Source: Alcanivorax borkumensis SK2 | GTDB taxonomy: Bacteria; Pseudomonadota; Gammaproteobacteria; Pseudomonadales; Alcanivoracaceae | DNA: 64,000 nt | Direction: 5' to 3' | Assembly: GCF_000009365.1 (NCBI RefSeq) | Contig: NC_008260.1 | Location: 1,337,501-1,401,500 of the forward strand | Part shown: positions 15,562-24,737 of the stretch, piece by piece | How positions within the stretch are numbered: the stretch's first letter is position 1 | Layout of the letters: every line of letters begins with the position of its first letter | Notes under the pieces: generated by a model | Seen by the model: only the letters and a program-made list of their open reading frames with translations | What the model was told of the DNA's origin: nothing | The model's database searches: none | Position numbers and translations under genes: made by a program

Positions 15562-17223
15562 TTACTCCCATTCCCGAAGAAAGCGTCGGGACACAAACAT
15601 TAGCCAGGCAGCCCAGCCGGCACTGGAAATAAACATGATAAAGCCAAACACCGAGATTCCCCAAGGGGCAGGTGGGACTCGACCACTAAGCATGATAGCA
15701 CCGGCTAACAATCCCCCTGTTATAAGCAAGGTTTGTACCTGTCGATATTGACCTCGTTCAATCCGGGTGATCAGCCGTTCGAGATGCCTTGGATCAATGC
15801 CGGTTTCCCCTGGGGACGTTTGGCCTGATACGGGGGGTGGGGCGTATACCTTATCCACCACGTCCAATGCTCGCAGGCTAAGGTTCTTGGCCAGCCGTAG
15901 CGGGGAATAACGGGTGCGAATCATACGCTTAAGAAGCGGCTCGGCTTCGCTAATCAGGTCGAAGTTCGGATTTAATAACCGGCCGAAACCTTCCAAGGTG
16001 ATAATCGCTTTGATGAGCAAAGCGATATCGCTGGGTAGAACCAGATTATGATTACGCACCAAGGCGGTAATGTCGTTAAGCAGGGCGGAGATATCCAGCT
16101 GAGAGAGGGAGACGCCGTGATATTGGTTGATCACGTCTTCTACATCGGAAACCAGCTGATCAAATTTGATGGGTTGGCCCTCTGCCCAACCCGCCAGCAC
16201 TCCGGCGCATTGCTCCGCTTCACGCATGACCATTGCCCGCGTGATCTGTAGGATTTGCTCACGGCGACTGTCGCTGAGTTTGCCCACCATGCCAAAATCG
16301 AGCATGGCAATACGGTTCCCAGGCATAATGATAAAGTTGCCAGGGTGCGGATCAGCATGAAAAAAGCCGTCTTCCAGCGCCATTTTCCATGCGGCCAAGG
16401 CGCCTCGACGCGCGATTAATACCCGGTCTAATCCCGCTGACTCAAGCCGTTCCACGGATTTAGCAGGAATCCCCTCAATTTGTTGCTGAACCTGAACCGT
16501 CGACGATGACATTTCCCAATATACTTTGGGAATGCGGAGCCATTTAAACTCCTTCAGATTTTTACGAATACGCTCTGCATTGCGTCCTTCAATGGTGAAG
16601 TCCAATTCGCGAATTAATGAACGTTTGAATTCGCGCACCAGTTCCACAGGGCGATAGCGACGTAGTTCTATGGAGTTATCGGCGGCCAGTTTGGCCAGTT
16701 GATCTAGGAGGCGAAGATCCGAGTCGATCTTGTCACCGATGCCGGGCTTCTGGATCTTCAAAATTACTTTTTGGCCTCGCCGGGTCAGGGCGCTGTGTAC
16801 CTGGCCGATAGACGCGACCCCGATCGGGTCTGGATTGATGTGTGAGAATAGGGTGTCGATGGGTTTTCCCAGCGCGGCTTCTATGTGAGGTGTCAGCGTG
16901 CTGAAGGGGATGGGTTGTGCCTGATCCTGCAATTTTTCGAACTCGGTGATCCAGTCCATGGGAAACATATCCACACGGGTTGCCAGAACTTGGCCGAGTT
17001 TAACGAAGGTGGGGCCCATTTCCTCCATGGCATGGCGTAACCGTTGGGCGGTGCCCATGCGAAGCATGTCCGGCTTCATGCTGCTGCGAACCAGTTTCCC
17101 CGCATGCTCCACCGGGGTGGAAAGGCCAAGCCGGCGAATCACATCGGCGAAACCGTATTTGAGCAGAATCGCGGCCAGTTCATTCATGCGCAGAATATTT
17201 TTGCCAGTGTGCACAATGTTCAC
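15562..17223 (-). CDS. AarF/UbiB-family kinase-like protein
   Basis: A 553-aa ABC1/UbiB protein. It has the family KxGQ motif in GPTFVKLGQVLATR, the ADPHPGNF catalytic-loop motif, the DFGMVGKLS Mg-binding motif and two C-terminal membrane helices (LLITGGLLAGAIML; then ISVFGFIMFISSAGW). UbiB proteins are ATPases supporting ubiquinone synthesis, but this gene is not near ubiE/ubiJ, so it may be a paralogue. GTG 17223 is chosen: AGGGA lies about 8 bases upstream and the family N-terminus aligns; ATG 17190 has no ribosome site, and the open frame to 17352 has no homologous look. Confidence 0.82.
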   Translation of the reverse strand: MNIVHTGKNILRMNELAAILLKYGFADVIRRLGLSTPVEHAGKLVRSSMKPDMLRMGTAQRLRHAMEEMGPTFVKLGQVLATRVDMFPMDWITEFEKLQDQAQPIPFSTLTPHIEAALGKPIDTLFSHINPDPIGVASIGQVHSALTRRGQKVILKIQKPGIGDKIDSDLRLLDQLAKLAADNSIELRRYRPVELVREFKRSLIRELDFTIEGRNAERIRKNLKEFKWLRIPKVYWEMSSSTVQVQQQIEGIPAKSVERLESAGLDRVLIARRGALAAWKMALEDGFFHADPHPGNFIIMPGNRIAMLDFGMVGKLSDSRREQILQITRAMVMREAEQCAGVLAGWAEGQPIKFDQLVSDVEDVINQYHGVSLSQLDISALLNDITALVRNHNLVLPSDIALLIKAIITLEGFGRLLNPNFDLISEAEPLLKRMIRTRYSPLRLAKNLSLRALDVVDKVYAPPPVSGQTSPGETGIDPRHLERLITRIERGQYRQVQTLLITGGLLAGAIMLSGRVPPAPWGISVFGFIMFISSAGWAAWLMFVSRRFLREWE

Positions 17224-17405
17224 AACATATGTCCCTGTAGGCTGGTGCTGTACCGTTCGTTTTGGCCTTGTTGTCGCAAGGCTGCAACAGGTTACTGATA
17301 GTACGGTGGCCTTTCTGCAGGCCCCAAGGTGTTCCACCCTCGCTAACAGCATTCATGATTTTCTGGCAAGATGCCATGGCAGTCACAGCAAGGTAAAGCG
17401 TAAAC

Positions 17406-17729
17406 ATGTCTGAACATTATCTACGTGATGATCTGGTTGAAGTCCGTGAAAGTCCGGTACACGGGCGGGGCCTTTTTGCGAGCCAGAATATTCCCCGCAA
17501 TACTGAATTGGGGCAATGCAAAGTGAAACGGGCTAAGGGTAGCGGGCCCTACGTTTTGTGGCTGGATGACGATGGTGAAGAACGCTATCGGGTTCTGTGC
17601 GACTTACGATTCATCAACCACAGTAAACGCGCCAATGTGGTTTATTACGATGATTTCAGTGTGGTAGCCCTGAAAACCATTAAAGCTGGAGAGGAACTGT
17701 TTCACGATTATGGCGAAGAGTGGTGTTAG
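17406..17729 (+). CDS. Minimal SET-domain protein (107 aa)
   Basis: A complete but very short SET methyltransferase-like protein. Motifs: VHGRGLFASQNIPRNTEL at the N-terminus, RFINHSKRANVVYYDD (the RFxNHxxxxN cofactor pseudoknot motif) and GEELFHDYGEEW with the catalytic Tyr. It has no pre- or post-SET domain. The substrate is unknown; bacterial stand-alone SET proteins can methylate protein lysines. The spacing from the divergent UbiB-like gene is 182 bases, and it converges on rluA 14 bases away. Confidence 0.85.
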   Translation: MSEHYLRDDLVEVRESPVHGRGLFASQNIPRNTELGQCKVKRAKGSGPYVLWLDDDGEERYRVLCDLRFINHSKRANVVYYDDFSVVALKTIKAGEELFHDYGEEWC

Positions 17730-17743
17730 CTGACTTTATCCTG

Positions 17744-18433
17744 TTAGAAAGGGCAGGGGGACGTGAACTCTTGCCACAATCCAGTAAGTGGGTGGTTGAA
17801 GGCCAGCCATTCTGCATGGAGCAATAAGCGAGGGCTCAGTGCTTCGATTTCCGCAGGAGCGTACATGTCGCAACCGATGATCGGGTGCCCCAGTTCACGG
17901 CAATGAATTCGTAATTGGTGGCTACGCCCGGTGACTGGGCTCAGCGCTAGCCGAGTGCGATTTCCAGGGATGTCTCGTTCCAGAACGCGATAATGGGTCA
18001 ATGCGTTTTTGCCTGTCTCGTGACAGACCTTCTGCAAGGGGCGCTTGGGCCAGTCTGCGATCAAGGGAAGGTCGATGCTGCCGGCGTTCTTCTCAACCAG
18101 CCCATGCACAATCGCTTGATAGCGTTTTTTTACTGTTCGAAGCTGAAATAGCCGGCTCAACTTACTTTGTGCAAAGGCGGTGAGCCCGAACACCATGATC
18201 CCAGAGGTATCCAAGTCTAGACGATGAACCAGCCGGATATCCGGGTAACGCTGCTGCAGACGGCGAATGGCACAGTCTTTATTTTCTGGTGCACGCCCTG
18301 GCACGCTTAACAGGTAGGCGGGTTTGTTGATGAGCAGGAGGTGCTCATCGCGGTATATCGTCCCCACCCGCTCATGGCAGAAGGGGACGATATAGTAGGG
18401 TGAGCTCTCAGGCCCAGAGGATGCGGAAGACAT
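17744..18433 (-). CDS. rluA: Pseudouridine synthase RluA-type
   Basis: A 229-aa pseudouridine synthase with the catalytic HRLDLDTSG, the RluA-specific PLIADWPKRPLQKVCHETGK and the C-terminal ITGRSHQLRIH-like motif (VTGRSHQLRIHCRELGHP). E. coli RluA (219 aa) modifies 23S rRNA U746 and tRNA U32; the close layout makes that the best guess. ATG 18433 is used rather than TTG 18451. The gene start overlaps the lon 3' end by 26 bases, suggesting a lon-rluA operon. Confidence 0.88.
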   Translation of the reverse strand: MSSASSGPESSPYYIVPFCHERVGTIYRDEHLLLINKPAYLLSVPGRAPENKDCAIRRLQQRYPDIRLVHRLDLDTSGIMVFGLTAFAQSKLSRLFQLRTVKKRYQAIVHGLVEKNAGSIDLPLIADWPKRPLQKVCHETGKNALTHYRVLERDIPGNRTRLALSPVTGRSHQLRIHCRELGHPIIGCDMYAPAEIEALSPRLLLHAEWLAFNHPLTGLWQEFTSPCPF

Positions 18434-20792
18434 CGCTGTATTGTTCGGCAAAATGTACGCTGAGACCGTGTTTGAGGTAATCAGGGAGTTCGTCGAAATC
18501 GCGACGACAGGCCTCTGGAAGAATGATCTCCTTGATGCCTACCCGCCGAGCGGCGATTACTTTTTCGCGAATCCCTCCCACCGCTAGCACCTGGCCGGTG
18601 AGAGTAAGCTCGCCGGTCATGGCAACCTTACGGGGGACCCGTTTTTTCATTAGCAGTGAGAGTAGTGCCGTAGCCATGGTGATGCCAGCACTGGGGCCGT
18701 CCTTCGGGGTGGCTCCTTCAGGCACATGCAGGTGCACAAAGGCATCATCCAGCTGTTCCTTGCTTAGGGAGAACAGCTCAAGATTACTCGCCACATAGCT
18801 GTAAGCAATTTCGGCAGACTCTTTCATTACATCACCCAGCTGCCCGGTGAGTTTGAAGCCCCGTTGCTTACTGTGCACCACGTTGGCTTCAATGGAGAGG
18901 GTTGCGCCCCCCATGGATGTCCAGGCCAAGCCGGTGACGACACCCACGCCCCGTTGGGTCTTCTCGGTCTGGAAATACGGTTGGCCAAGGAAGTCCGTCA
19001 GGTTTTTACCGGAAATACTGATTTTCTTCTCTCCGGCCAGCAGTTTTACTGCCGCTTTACGGATGATCTTGTTGAGCTGTTTTTCTAGATTCCTTACCCC
19101 TGCTTCGCGGGCATAGCCTTCGACCACCTGGCGCAGGGCACTGTCACTGATTCGTAGCTGAGCGGGTTTTACTCCAGCGCGTTCCAGTGACCGAGGCCAT
19201 AAGTGTTGCCGGGCGATGGCCACTTTCTCTTCGGTGATGTAACCGGAGAGACGAATGACCTCCATGCGATCGAGCAGAGGGCCGGGGATGCTGTCCAGTG
19301 TGTTGGCGGTACAGATGAAAAGGGCATGGCTCAGGTCCAGTCGCTCGTCCAAGTAATGGTCGAGAAAATCCTGATTTTGTTCCGGGTCCAGCACTTCCAA
19401 CAGCGCTGAGGCCGGATCGCCTTGAAAGGACTGGCCCAGTTTGTCGACTTCGTCGAGCATAATCACCGGATTGCTAGTGCCGGTTTCTTTCAAAGCCTGG
19501 ACCAGCTTGCCGGGCATGGCGCCGATATAGGTGCGCCGGTGCCCCTTGATCTCGGCTTCGTCACGCATACCGCCCAAGCTAAATCGGTAGAAACGGCGAC
19601 CCAGTGCATCGGCAATGGATTTACCGATACTGGTTTTGCCCACCCCGGGTGGGCCTACCAAAAGAATGATTGAGCCTTTGACTTCCCCCCGTAGGGCTCC
19701 CACGGCAAGGAATTCAATGATGCGATCTTTGACATCATTCAAACCAGTGTGATGCTCTGAAAGCACAGCCTGTGCGTGTGCTAGGTCTAGATTATCATCA
19801 GTGTACTGTCCCCAGGGCACGCTGGTTAGCCAGTCAAGATAATTGCGGGTAACGCCGTATTCTGGCGAGCCGGTTTCCAACACGGAAAGCTTATGCAATT
19901 CGTCATCAAAACGCTTTTTTACTGGCTCAGGCGGTGACAAGGCGTCCATGCGTTCGCGAAAAGTATCGGCTTCCGCGGTTTTGTCATCTTTGCTCAGGCC
20001 CAATTCCCGCTGAATAATTTTCAGCTGTTCGCGCAGGAAGAACTCACGCTGATGCTGACTTACCTTTTCGTTCACCTCGTCAGAAATTTCGCTTTGCAGC
20101 CGGGCAACCTCCAGTTCCTTTTTAACTAGAGTGAGCACTTTTTCCATGCGCGGCTTCAGTGGCACAGTTTCTAGAATGGTCTGTAACTCTACGCCGTTGG
20201 CACTGGTTAGTGCGGCAGCGAAATCTGTAAGTGGTGATGGTTCGCTGGGGGAGAAATTCTGCAAATAGTGCCGCAGACCTTCATTGTATAGAGGGTTCAG
20301 TGGCAGTAGTTCTTTAATGGTGTTGATGATTGCCATGCCATAGGCACGGATGGTTTCATCGGCATCCGCCCGTGGTTCCGGGTAGCTGACTTCCGCCATG
20401 AAGGGGCGTTTACGATTCAGCCAGGTATTGACCCGAAAACGGGCCGTGCCCTGAGCCACTAGCTGGAACTGATCATGCTCTTCATTGAGGGCATGAACTT
20501 TGACTAGGCAGCCATACTCAGGAAAATCATCAACGCTAACCGAGTCGGGGTTTTTTTCGCCAACGTACACCAAGCCCAACGATTGGTGGGGGGTTTGGCT
20601 TACACGCTCTAAAGTTTGTTGCCAGCGTTTTTTATCAAGCATTACAGGCTGCACCAACCCAGGCATGAAAGGGCGATGCTTGACCGGAATCAAATAGATT
20701 CGCTGGGGTGGCGTGTGGTCCGGCACGGAAAGGCTGCCGGACAGCGGTTGCGCAGTGTCGTTATCGTGATGGGCAGTATCGTTGTCAGTCAT
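18408..20792 (-). CDS. ATP-dependent Lon protease, second copy (AsrA-like)
   Basis: A complete LonA protease of 794 aa: substrate-binding N-domain (about 30-230), coiled region, AAA+ module with Walker A GPPGVGKT at 380-387 and Walker B MLDEVD near 446, and a protease domain with the catalytic dyad Ser701 (KDGPSAG) and Lys744 (GGIREKV). It differs clearly from the canonical lon at 40166; its N-terminus and lone context resemble P. aeruginosa AsrA (PA0779), a Lon tied to aminoglycoside and heat stress. A sigma-32-like promoter lies 30-60 bases upstream. Confidence 0.93.
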   Translation of the reverse strand: MTDNDTAHHDNDTAQPLSGSLSVPDHTPPQRIYLIPVKHRPFMPGLVQPVMLDKKRWQQTLERVSQTPHQSLGLVYVGEKNPDSVSVDDFPEYGCLVKVHALNEEHDQFQLVAQGTARFRVNTWLNRKRPFMAEVSYPEPRADADETIRAYGMAIINTIKELLPLNPLYNEGLRHYLQNFSPSEPSPLTDFAAALTSANGVELQTILETVPLKPRMEKVLTLVKKELEVARLQSEISDEVNEKVSQHQREFFLREQLKIIQRELGLSKDDKTAEADTFRERMDALSPPEPVKKRFDDELHKLSVLETGSPEYGVTRNYLDWLTSVPWGQYTDDNLDLAHAQAVLSEHHTGLNDVKDRIIEFLAVGALRGEVKGSIILLVGPPGVGKTSIGKSIADALGRRFYRFSLGGMRDEAEIKGHRRTYIGAMPGKLVQALKETGTSNPVIMLDEVDKLGQSFQGDPASALLEVLDPEQNQDFLDHYLDERLDLSHALFICTANTLDSIPGPLLDRMEVIRLSGYITEEKVAIARQHLWPRSLERAGVKPAQLRISDSALRQVVEGYAREAGVRNLEKQLNKIIRKAAVKLLAGEKKISISGKNLTDFLGQPYFQTEKTQRGVGVVTGLAWTSMGGATLSIEANVVHSKQRGFKLTGQLGDVMKESAEIAYSYVASNLELFSLSKEQLDDAFVHLHVPEGATPKDGPSAGITMATALLSLLMKKRVPRKVAMTGELTLTGQVLAVGGIREKVIAARRVGIKEIILPEACRRDFDELPDYLKHGLSVHFAEQYSDVFRILWA

Positions 20793-20823
20793 AATCCTGT
20801 CACTTCCATGGTCCGTGAGATGA

Positions 20824-20851
20824 ACATGGTGGCGAGGCTGGAAAATTCAAT
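20824..20851 (-). promoter_or_regulatory. Sigma-32-like promoter of the second lon
   Basis: On the minus strand ATTGAA (20851-20846), 14 bases, CACCATGT (20831-20824): 5/6 and 7/8 matches to CTTGAA-N14-CCCCATnT. Transcription would start about 25 bases before the lon ATG; the -35 overlaps the stop codon of the upstream methyltransferase. Confidence 0.6.
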
Positions 20852-21482
20852 TGTCGATGATTAATAGATCTGCGCAAAGGGGTTTTGGTGTTTGGGTGCG
20901 GCGCTCAACCACGCGGCTGTTGAGTTTCCCCGCTTCGCACTTCTCTGCCAGCGCATAGAACGGGGAACGACCAGGGTCGGCAATGACAATTTGCTTAACA
21001 CCGGCCCGCAAGCTGCGGCGAATAAGGTTATACAGTACAGGGGTGAGTTCATCCCAAAAGCAGATATCGGCACCAACGACGATATCCACATTTGCAAGCC
21101 TTGCCTTGGTCAATTTTTCAAACCGCGTCTGGAGAGGCGTTACCTGAACTTTATTGATGGTGGCGTGTAGGTCCAGATAGGGGTACACATCCGGGTCCGC
21201 ATCCACGGCGGTTACCTGGCAGCCGAAACGCTTGGCACTGAAAATGGATAACGGGCCCCAGCCGCAGCCGATATCCATCAAATGCTGATCAGCAGTCACC
21301 TTGCTTTTGGTAAGGTGATCCATGATCAGGTAGCTGGAATTCCAGATTTTATTGCCATGAATGGATGGCGTGTGGTTTGCCCGTTTCAGGCGCCGGATTT
21401 CCTTGTGGCCGGAACGCAGCAAGGTAATGCCACGGGTGCGAATGGTGTGGGGGTCTCCAGCACGTATAACGGTTCCTGACAT
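20847..21482 (-). CDS. Class I SAM methyltransferase (METTL/PrmA-like)
   Basis: A 211-aa methyltransferase with motif I LMDIGCGWGPLSIF, the acidic VTAVDADPD and the post-II segment VVGADICFWDEL. It resembles the small lysine-methyltransferase-like proteins related to PrmA and METTL family 16; the N-terminal HGNKIWNSSYLIMDHL is typical. The substrate cannot be inferred. It lies 54 bases upstream of the second lon on the same strand. Confidence 0.8.
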   Translation of the reverse strand: MSGTVIRAGDPHTIRTRGITLLRSGHKEIRRLKRANHTPSIHGNKIWNSSYLIMDHLTKSKVTADQHLMDIGCGWGPLSIFSAKRFGCQVTAVDADPDVYPYLDLHATINKVQVTPLQTRFEKLTKARLANVDIVVGADICFWDELTPVLYNLIRRSLRAGVKQIVIADPGRSPFYALAEKCEAGKLNSRVVERRTQTPKPLCADLLIIDN

Positions 21483-21831
21483 GGTTCGCTCATCAGCGGC
21501 AAAGTTTGGAAACAGTACGGTTAAGCCTGCTGTGATTCAAGTATCAAATCACAGGCGCCTTGCAAGCATGGCGACACCCGTGGCCAAAACCAATGATACG
21601 AACGCTATCTTTGTATTTTGTTGGCTTGCCGGGCACTGCCACCTTCAAGAGAGCCACTCTTGTGAATGGCCCATCCATACCGGAATCAAAGAGCCCTCCA
21701 CACTGCAGTGTTCGTGGACATTACGGGAAACGTTGATGCCCACAGTTGAGCGCCTTATCCACGCTCTTTGGCCTTGGTTATTATCGAAAGAGAGGGCGTT
21801 TTACCTCTCTCTTTACGTTTGCAGCAAGCGC
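21483..21831. other. 349-bp intergenic region
   Basis: No gene recognised. It holds the methyltransferase promoter region with a dyad CTGTGATT/AATCACAG (21530-21554), a CACTGCAGTG palindrome near 21702, and a terminator-like hairpin at its right end. Confidence 0.5.
21787..21813 (-). terminator. Probable terminator of hydrolase gene
   Basis: AAAGAGAG-AGG and CC-CTCTCTTT arms pair on the minus strand 19 bases past the hydrolase stop. The T-run is short. Confidence 0.45.
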
Positions 21832-22788
21832 TTAGGGGCGAACTTCGCGCCAGAACGCCCGGAATGCGTCAGCGCTTTTGCCAGGGGCTTCGGCCATGGG
21901 TACGTGACCAATGCCATCGAGAACAATGGCTCGAGACTGAGGTAGCTCTTCAAGAAAGGCTCCCACATTATCTACGCCGAGCAATCGATCTTCGCGGCCC
22001 CACAGTACCAGCGTCGGAATCTGGATGGAGGGCAGTACGTTTTTGTCTTCGAGCATCATGCCCGGGTCCTCCAAGAGGTCACGCCAGACTTTCTCCGCGA
22101 CCGCTGCATTAGCGGCCTTCTTCTTGCCCATGATATCCACGACAAAACTTGGCAGGTAGGGTGGCTCTTCCATCGCCCATTGGAGTGTGGCTTGAAACTG
22201 TTCTGCGGTATGAGGAATTAATGGGTTGCTATTACTATCTGCCAGAATTGTCTTGAACCCTTCGGTTTGGCGGGTCAGCCCGGCTGAATCGATCAGCCCT
22301 ATGGAAAGAACCCGCTGCGGTGCTTGCTGTGCCAATGCAAGAGAGATAGCGCCGCCCATGGAGTTGCCTGCTACGTGGAAGTGTTGAATCTGTAACGCGT
22401 CCATCAGTGTCAGCAGTCGGGTTGCCTGAGCGCTCATGGTGTAAGTCAGGTCCAGGTTGCGCGTGGTTTCGCCGTGGCCAGGCAGGTCCGGCACAATGAA
22501 AAAGAAGTCGCCTTCAAGTTCATTGGCAAAGCGTACCCAGTTACTGGAATCGGCACTGAATCCATGAATCAGTAATACCGCTTCCTTTTCAGCGATAGGC
22601 TCAGCACTCGTCTCGCTGGTTAGGATGTGCCAAGTGATGCCGTCTGCGGTGGTCAAGATCTGGTCCTTTAGGCCCGCGCGGTTTTTCTCCATGGCCAGAC
22701 CCTTTTCGTAAGCCCAGTTCGTTATGTCTTCGCAGCCGCTGAGGAAAAAGGAACAAACAATAAAAAGAAAAAGGTGTTTCAGTTGCAT
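21832..22788 (-). CDS. Alpha/beta hydrolase lipoprotein
   Basis: A 318-aa secreted lipoprotein hydrolase. MQLKHLFLFIVCSFFLSGC is a lipoprotein signal with Cys19. The alpha/beta fold shows the oxyanion LLIHGFSADSSNW, the nucleophile elbow GNSMGG, the acid in LWGREDRLL and the catalytic His in GIGHVPMAE. Esterase or lipase action on lipid-like substrates is likely but unproven. ATG 22788 has GGAGAG 6 bases upstream; the frame is open for another 31 codons without protein-like sequence. Confidence 0.85.
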   Translation of the reverse strand: MQLKHLFLFIVCSFFLSGCEDITNWAYEKGLAMEKNRAGLKDQILTTADGITWHILTSETSAEPIAEKEAVLLIHGFSADSSNWVRFANELEGDFFFIVPDLPGHGETTRNLDLTYTMSAQATRLLTLMDALQIQHFHVAGNSMGGAISLALAQQAPQRVLSIGLIDSAGLTRQTEGFKTILADSNSNPLIPHTAEQFQATLQWAMEEPPYLPSFVVDIMGKKKAANAAVAEKVWRDLLEDPGMMLEDKNVLPSIQIPTLVLWGREDRLLGVDNVGAFLEELPQSRAIVLDGIGHVPMAEAPGKSADAFRAFWREVRP

Positions 22789-22967
22789 GCAGGACTCTCC
22801 GTTGTATGGCCTGACATCCGGGGGGCTGGCGGCCTTATGATGTAAAGGGCAGGGTAAATAAAGCTTATTACCTCGACCCAAGCTGAGCCAAGCATAGGGG
22901 AAATAATCGTCAAGAAGCCTTCTTAACGGGCCATTTTATAAAGTCATTAGCGGAATTATGGCAACGG

Positions 22968-23819
22968 TTAACGGGATTTAAGATTCCAGATTCCGGCAGC
23001 CACAATCAACAAGGTCCCGAGGATTGTTGTTAGCACTAAGGTTTCCCCCCAGAACATCCAACCAAGTAATGCGGCCCAGATGACGGAGGAATAATTGTAA
23101 ACCCCGACTTGGCCGGGACGGGCAATTTGGTAGGCTGTGGTCATGGCGTATTGCCCGCCGGTGGCCACAAGCCCGATGGCCAGTAGCCAAAGGTAGTCGG
23201 AGCCAGCGGGTATCGTGTTGGCCCAGAATAGGGGGAAGGCGGAAAACAGGGTGGCAAAGAGGGCAAAATAGAACACCACTCTTTGTGCCGGCTCGGATAT
23301 GGCCATGCGGCGTATGCTCACCTTGGCAATGCTCATGATGGCGGCACCGGCCAGTGCCACCCACATCACTGGGTCAATTTCTCCTTGTCCTGCACGCATG
23401 ATCACAGCAACCCCGACAAATCCGGCGATAATGGCCAGCCAGGTGTGCAATCCAATACGTTCACTAAGCCATAACCAGGCGATTACCGGGAGAAAAAATG
23501 GCACGGTCATTTTCACCAGCACCGCCTCGGTCAGCGCAATGTGTCCTATGGCATAGAAAAAACAGAACATGGCGCTAACGCCGGTGAAGGCGCGAATCAG
23601 ATGCAGATGCACAAAGCGGGTACGTAATTGGCCAAAGCCCCCACGGGTGCTGATTATCATCAGCAGAAACATCAGCCCGAACAGATTTCGGGCAAACACA
23701 ATGACCTCGGTGTCGAGATGGTCCGACAGGTGTTTGACCATGGCTGCCATCACGGCTAACAGGCCTTCCCCCAGTACCAGTAACAAGGCACCTTTTAGTG
23801 GTTGGTCATTCATTGGCAC
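22968..23819 (-). CDS. EamA/DMT-family transporter
   Basis: A 283-aa inner-membrane protein with ten predicted helices in two EamA repeats (about 10-135 and 145-280). The second repeat carries VYNYSSVIWAALLGWMFWGE, the usual conserved end-of-EamA element. Members export amino acids, nucleosides or other metabolites, and the substrate is not predictable. The start is MPMNDQPLKG (23819); the Met at residue 3 is an alternative. Confidence 0.88.
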   Translation of the reverse strand: MPMNDQPLKGALLLVLGEGLLAVMAAMVKHLSDHLDTEVIVFARNLFGLMFLLMIISTRGGFGQLRTRFVHLHLIRAFTGVSAMFCFFYAIGHIALTEAVLVKMTVPFFLPVIAWLWLSERIGLHTWLAIIAGFVGVAVIMRAGQGEIDPVMWVALAGAAIMSIAKVSIRRMAISEPAQRVVFYFALFATLFSAFPLFWANTIPAGSDYLWLLAIGLVATGGQYAMTTAYQIARPGQVGVYNYSSVIWAALLGWMFWGETLVLTTILGTLLIVAAGIWNLKSR

Positions 23820-24057
23820 GGTATCCGGTGGTGGCAGAGCTGTGGGTTATGCGGGGGTTGGGTTGCGTCTCTGTGCCGAGGTAATGTTCGTCGTCGCGGC
23901 GCGAATAGTCATCAGCGTGCGGCTGGGCCAGTATGCGATGGACGGGCTCCTGCGCTTCGCAGTTATCGGGCGGCATTCTATCGTTGTCCCTGTCTGGACG
24001 CTATGCCAGTAGCGTGAAGGGCAAAAGGGCAAAAGGGTAAAAGGAGTAAAATGATAT

Positions 24058-24573
24058 ATGCGTTGTTTTATCGGGATTCCGGTTGTCCGACCGCTTGCAG
24101 ATCAATGCAGGATGTTGTCCCAGGGCATGGGGCTTGCTACCCCCGCGGCAAATCTACACCTTACCCTCGCGTTTTTGGGTGAACAGAGCGCATCGGATCT
24201 GAATGGCTTAAAAGGATCGGTGTCAGCACTGGCCGATAAGCATGCGTCGTTTGCACAGCTCTTCGATCGCTGTGAGCCGTTTCCCCGTGATCAAGGGCCG
24301 TTTATTGCGTTAACAGGGAAGGCCAGTTCGCCGCTTCAGCAGCTCCACGCTGGCCTGGAGGAGTGTCTTGAATTTCACGGCTTGCCGTTGGAGAGCAGGT
24401 CGTTTCGGCCACATATTACTCTGGCTAGGCCTGGGGCTGCGGTGACGTCTTTTCAGACTATGGGTGAGTGGGTGTTGCCGGTTAACGCGCTGTGGCTATA
24501 TCGTAGTGAGTGGGCTGAGCCGTTGCCGACGTATGAGTGTCTGGCACGATTTGCCTTGAAAACTGCGCTGTAG
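24058..24573 (+). CDS. thpR: RNA 2',3'-cyclic phosphodiesterase ThpR
   Basis: A 171-aa 2H phosphoesterase with both catalytic motifs: HLTLAFLG near residue 34 and FRPHITLARPG near residue 118. ThpR hydrolyses RNA 2',3'-cyclic phosphates and can ligate tRNA halves in vitro. Length fits the family (176 in E. coli). GGAG lies 11 bases before the ATG, a long spacing; just upstream are three tandem GGGCAAAA-like units (24019-24044). Confidence 0.9.
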   Translation: MRCFIGIPVVRPLADQCRMLSQGMGLATPAANLHLTLAFLGEQSASDLNGLKGSVSALADKHASFAQLFDRCEPFPRDQGPFIALTGKASSPLQQLHAGLEECLEFHGLPLESRSFRPHITLARPGAAVTSFQTMGEWVLPVNALWLYRSEWAEPLPTYECLARFALKTAL

Positions 24574-24737
24574 TTATTCGCTGGGCGGCCAAGGGCGAGC
24601 AATGTCTGTTTCAGCCACACGCCTTGTTATTTTATCTTGGCTGCAGATGAGGCGCTTGGCTCCAGCAACTTGAAATAGCGGTTATTGCCCGCATGGCTGA
24701 TACCGTAGGCATGTAGTGCAACAAGGAGAGATTATCC

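Noticed and set aside
21361..21945. 194-aa plus-strand ORF over methyltransferase and hydrolase genes
   Set aside because: It overlaps two real minus-strand genes and its composition is not protein-like.
24019..24044. Tandem GGGCAAAA-like units before thpR as a phase-variable tract
   Set aside because: Only about three imperfect copies; too short and too irregular to expect slippage.
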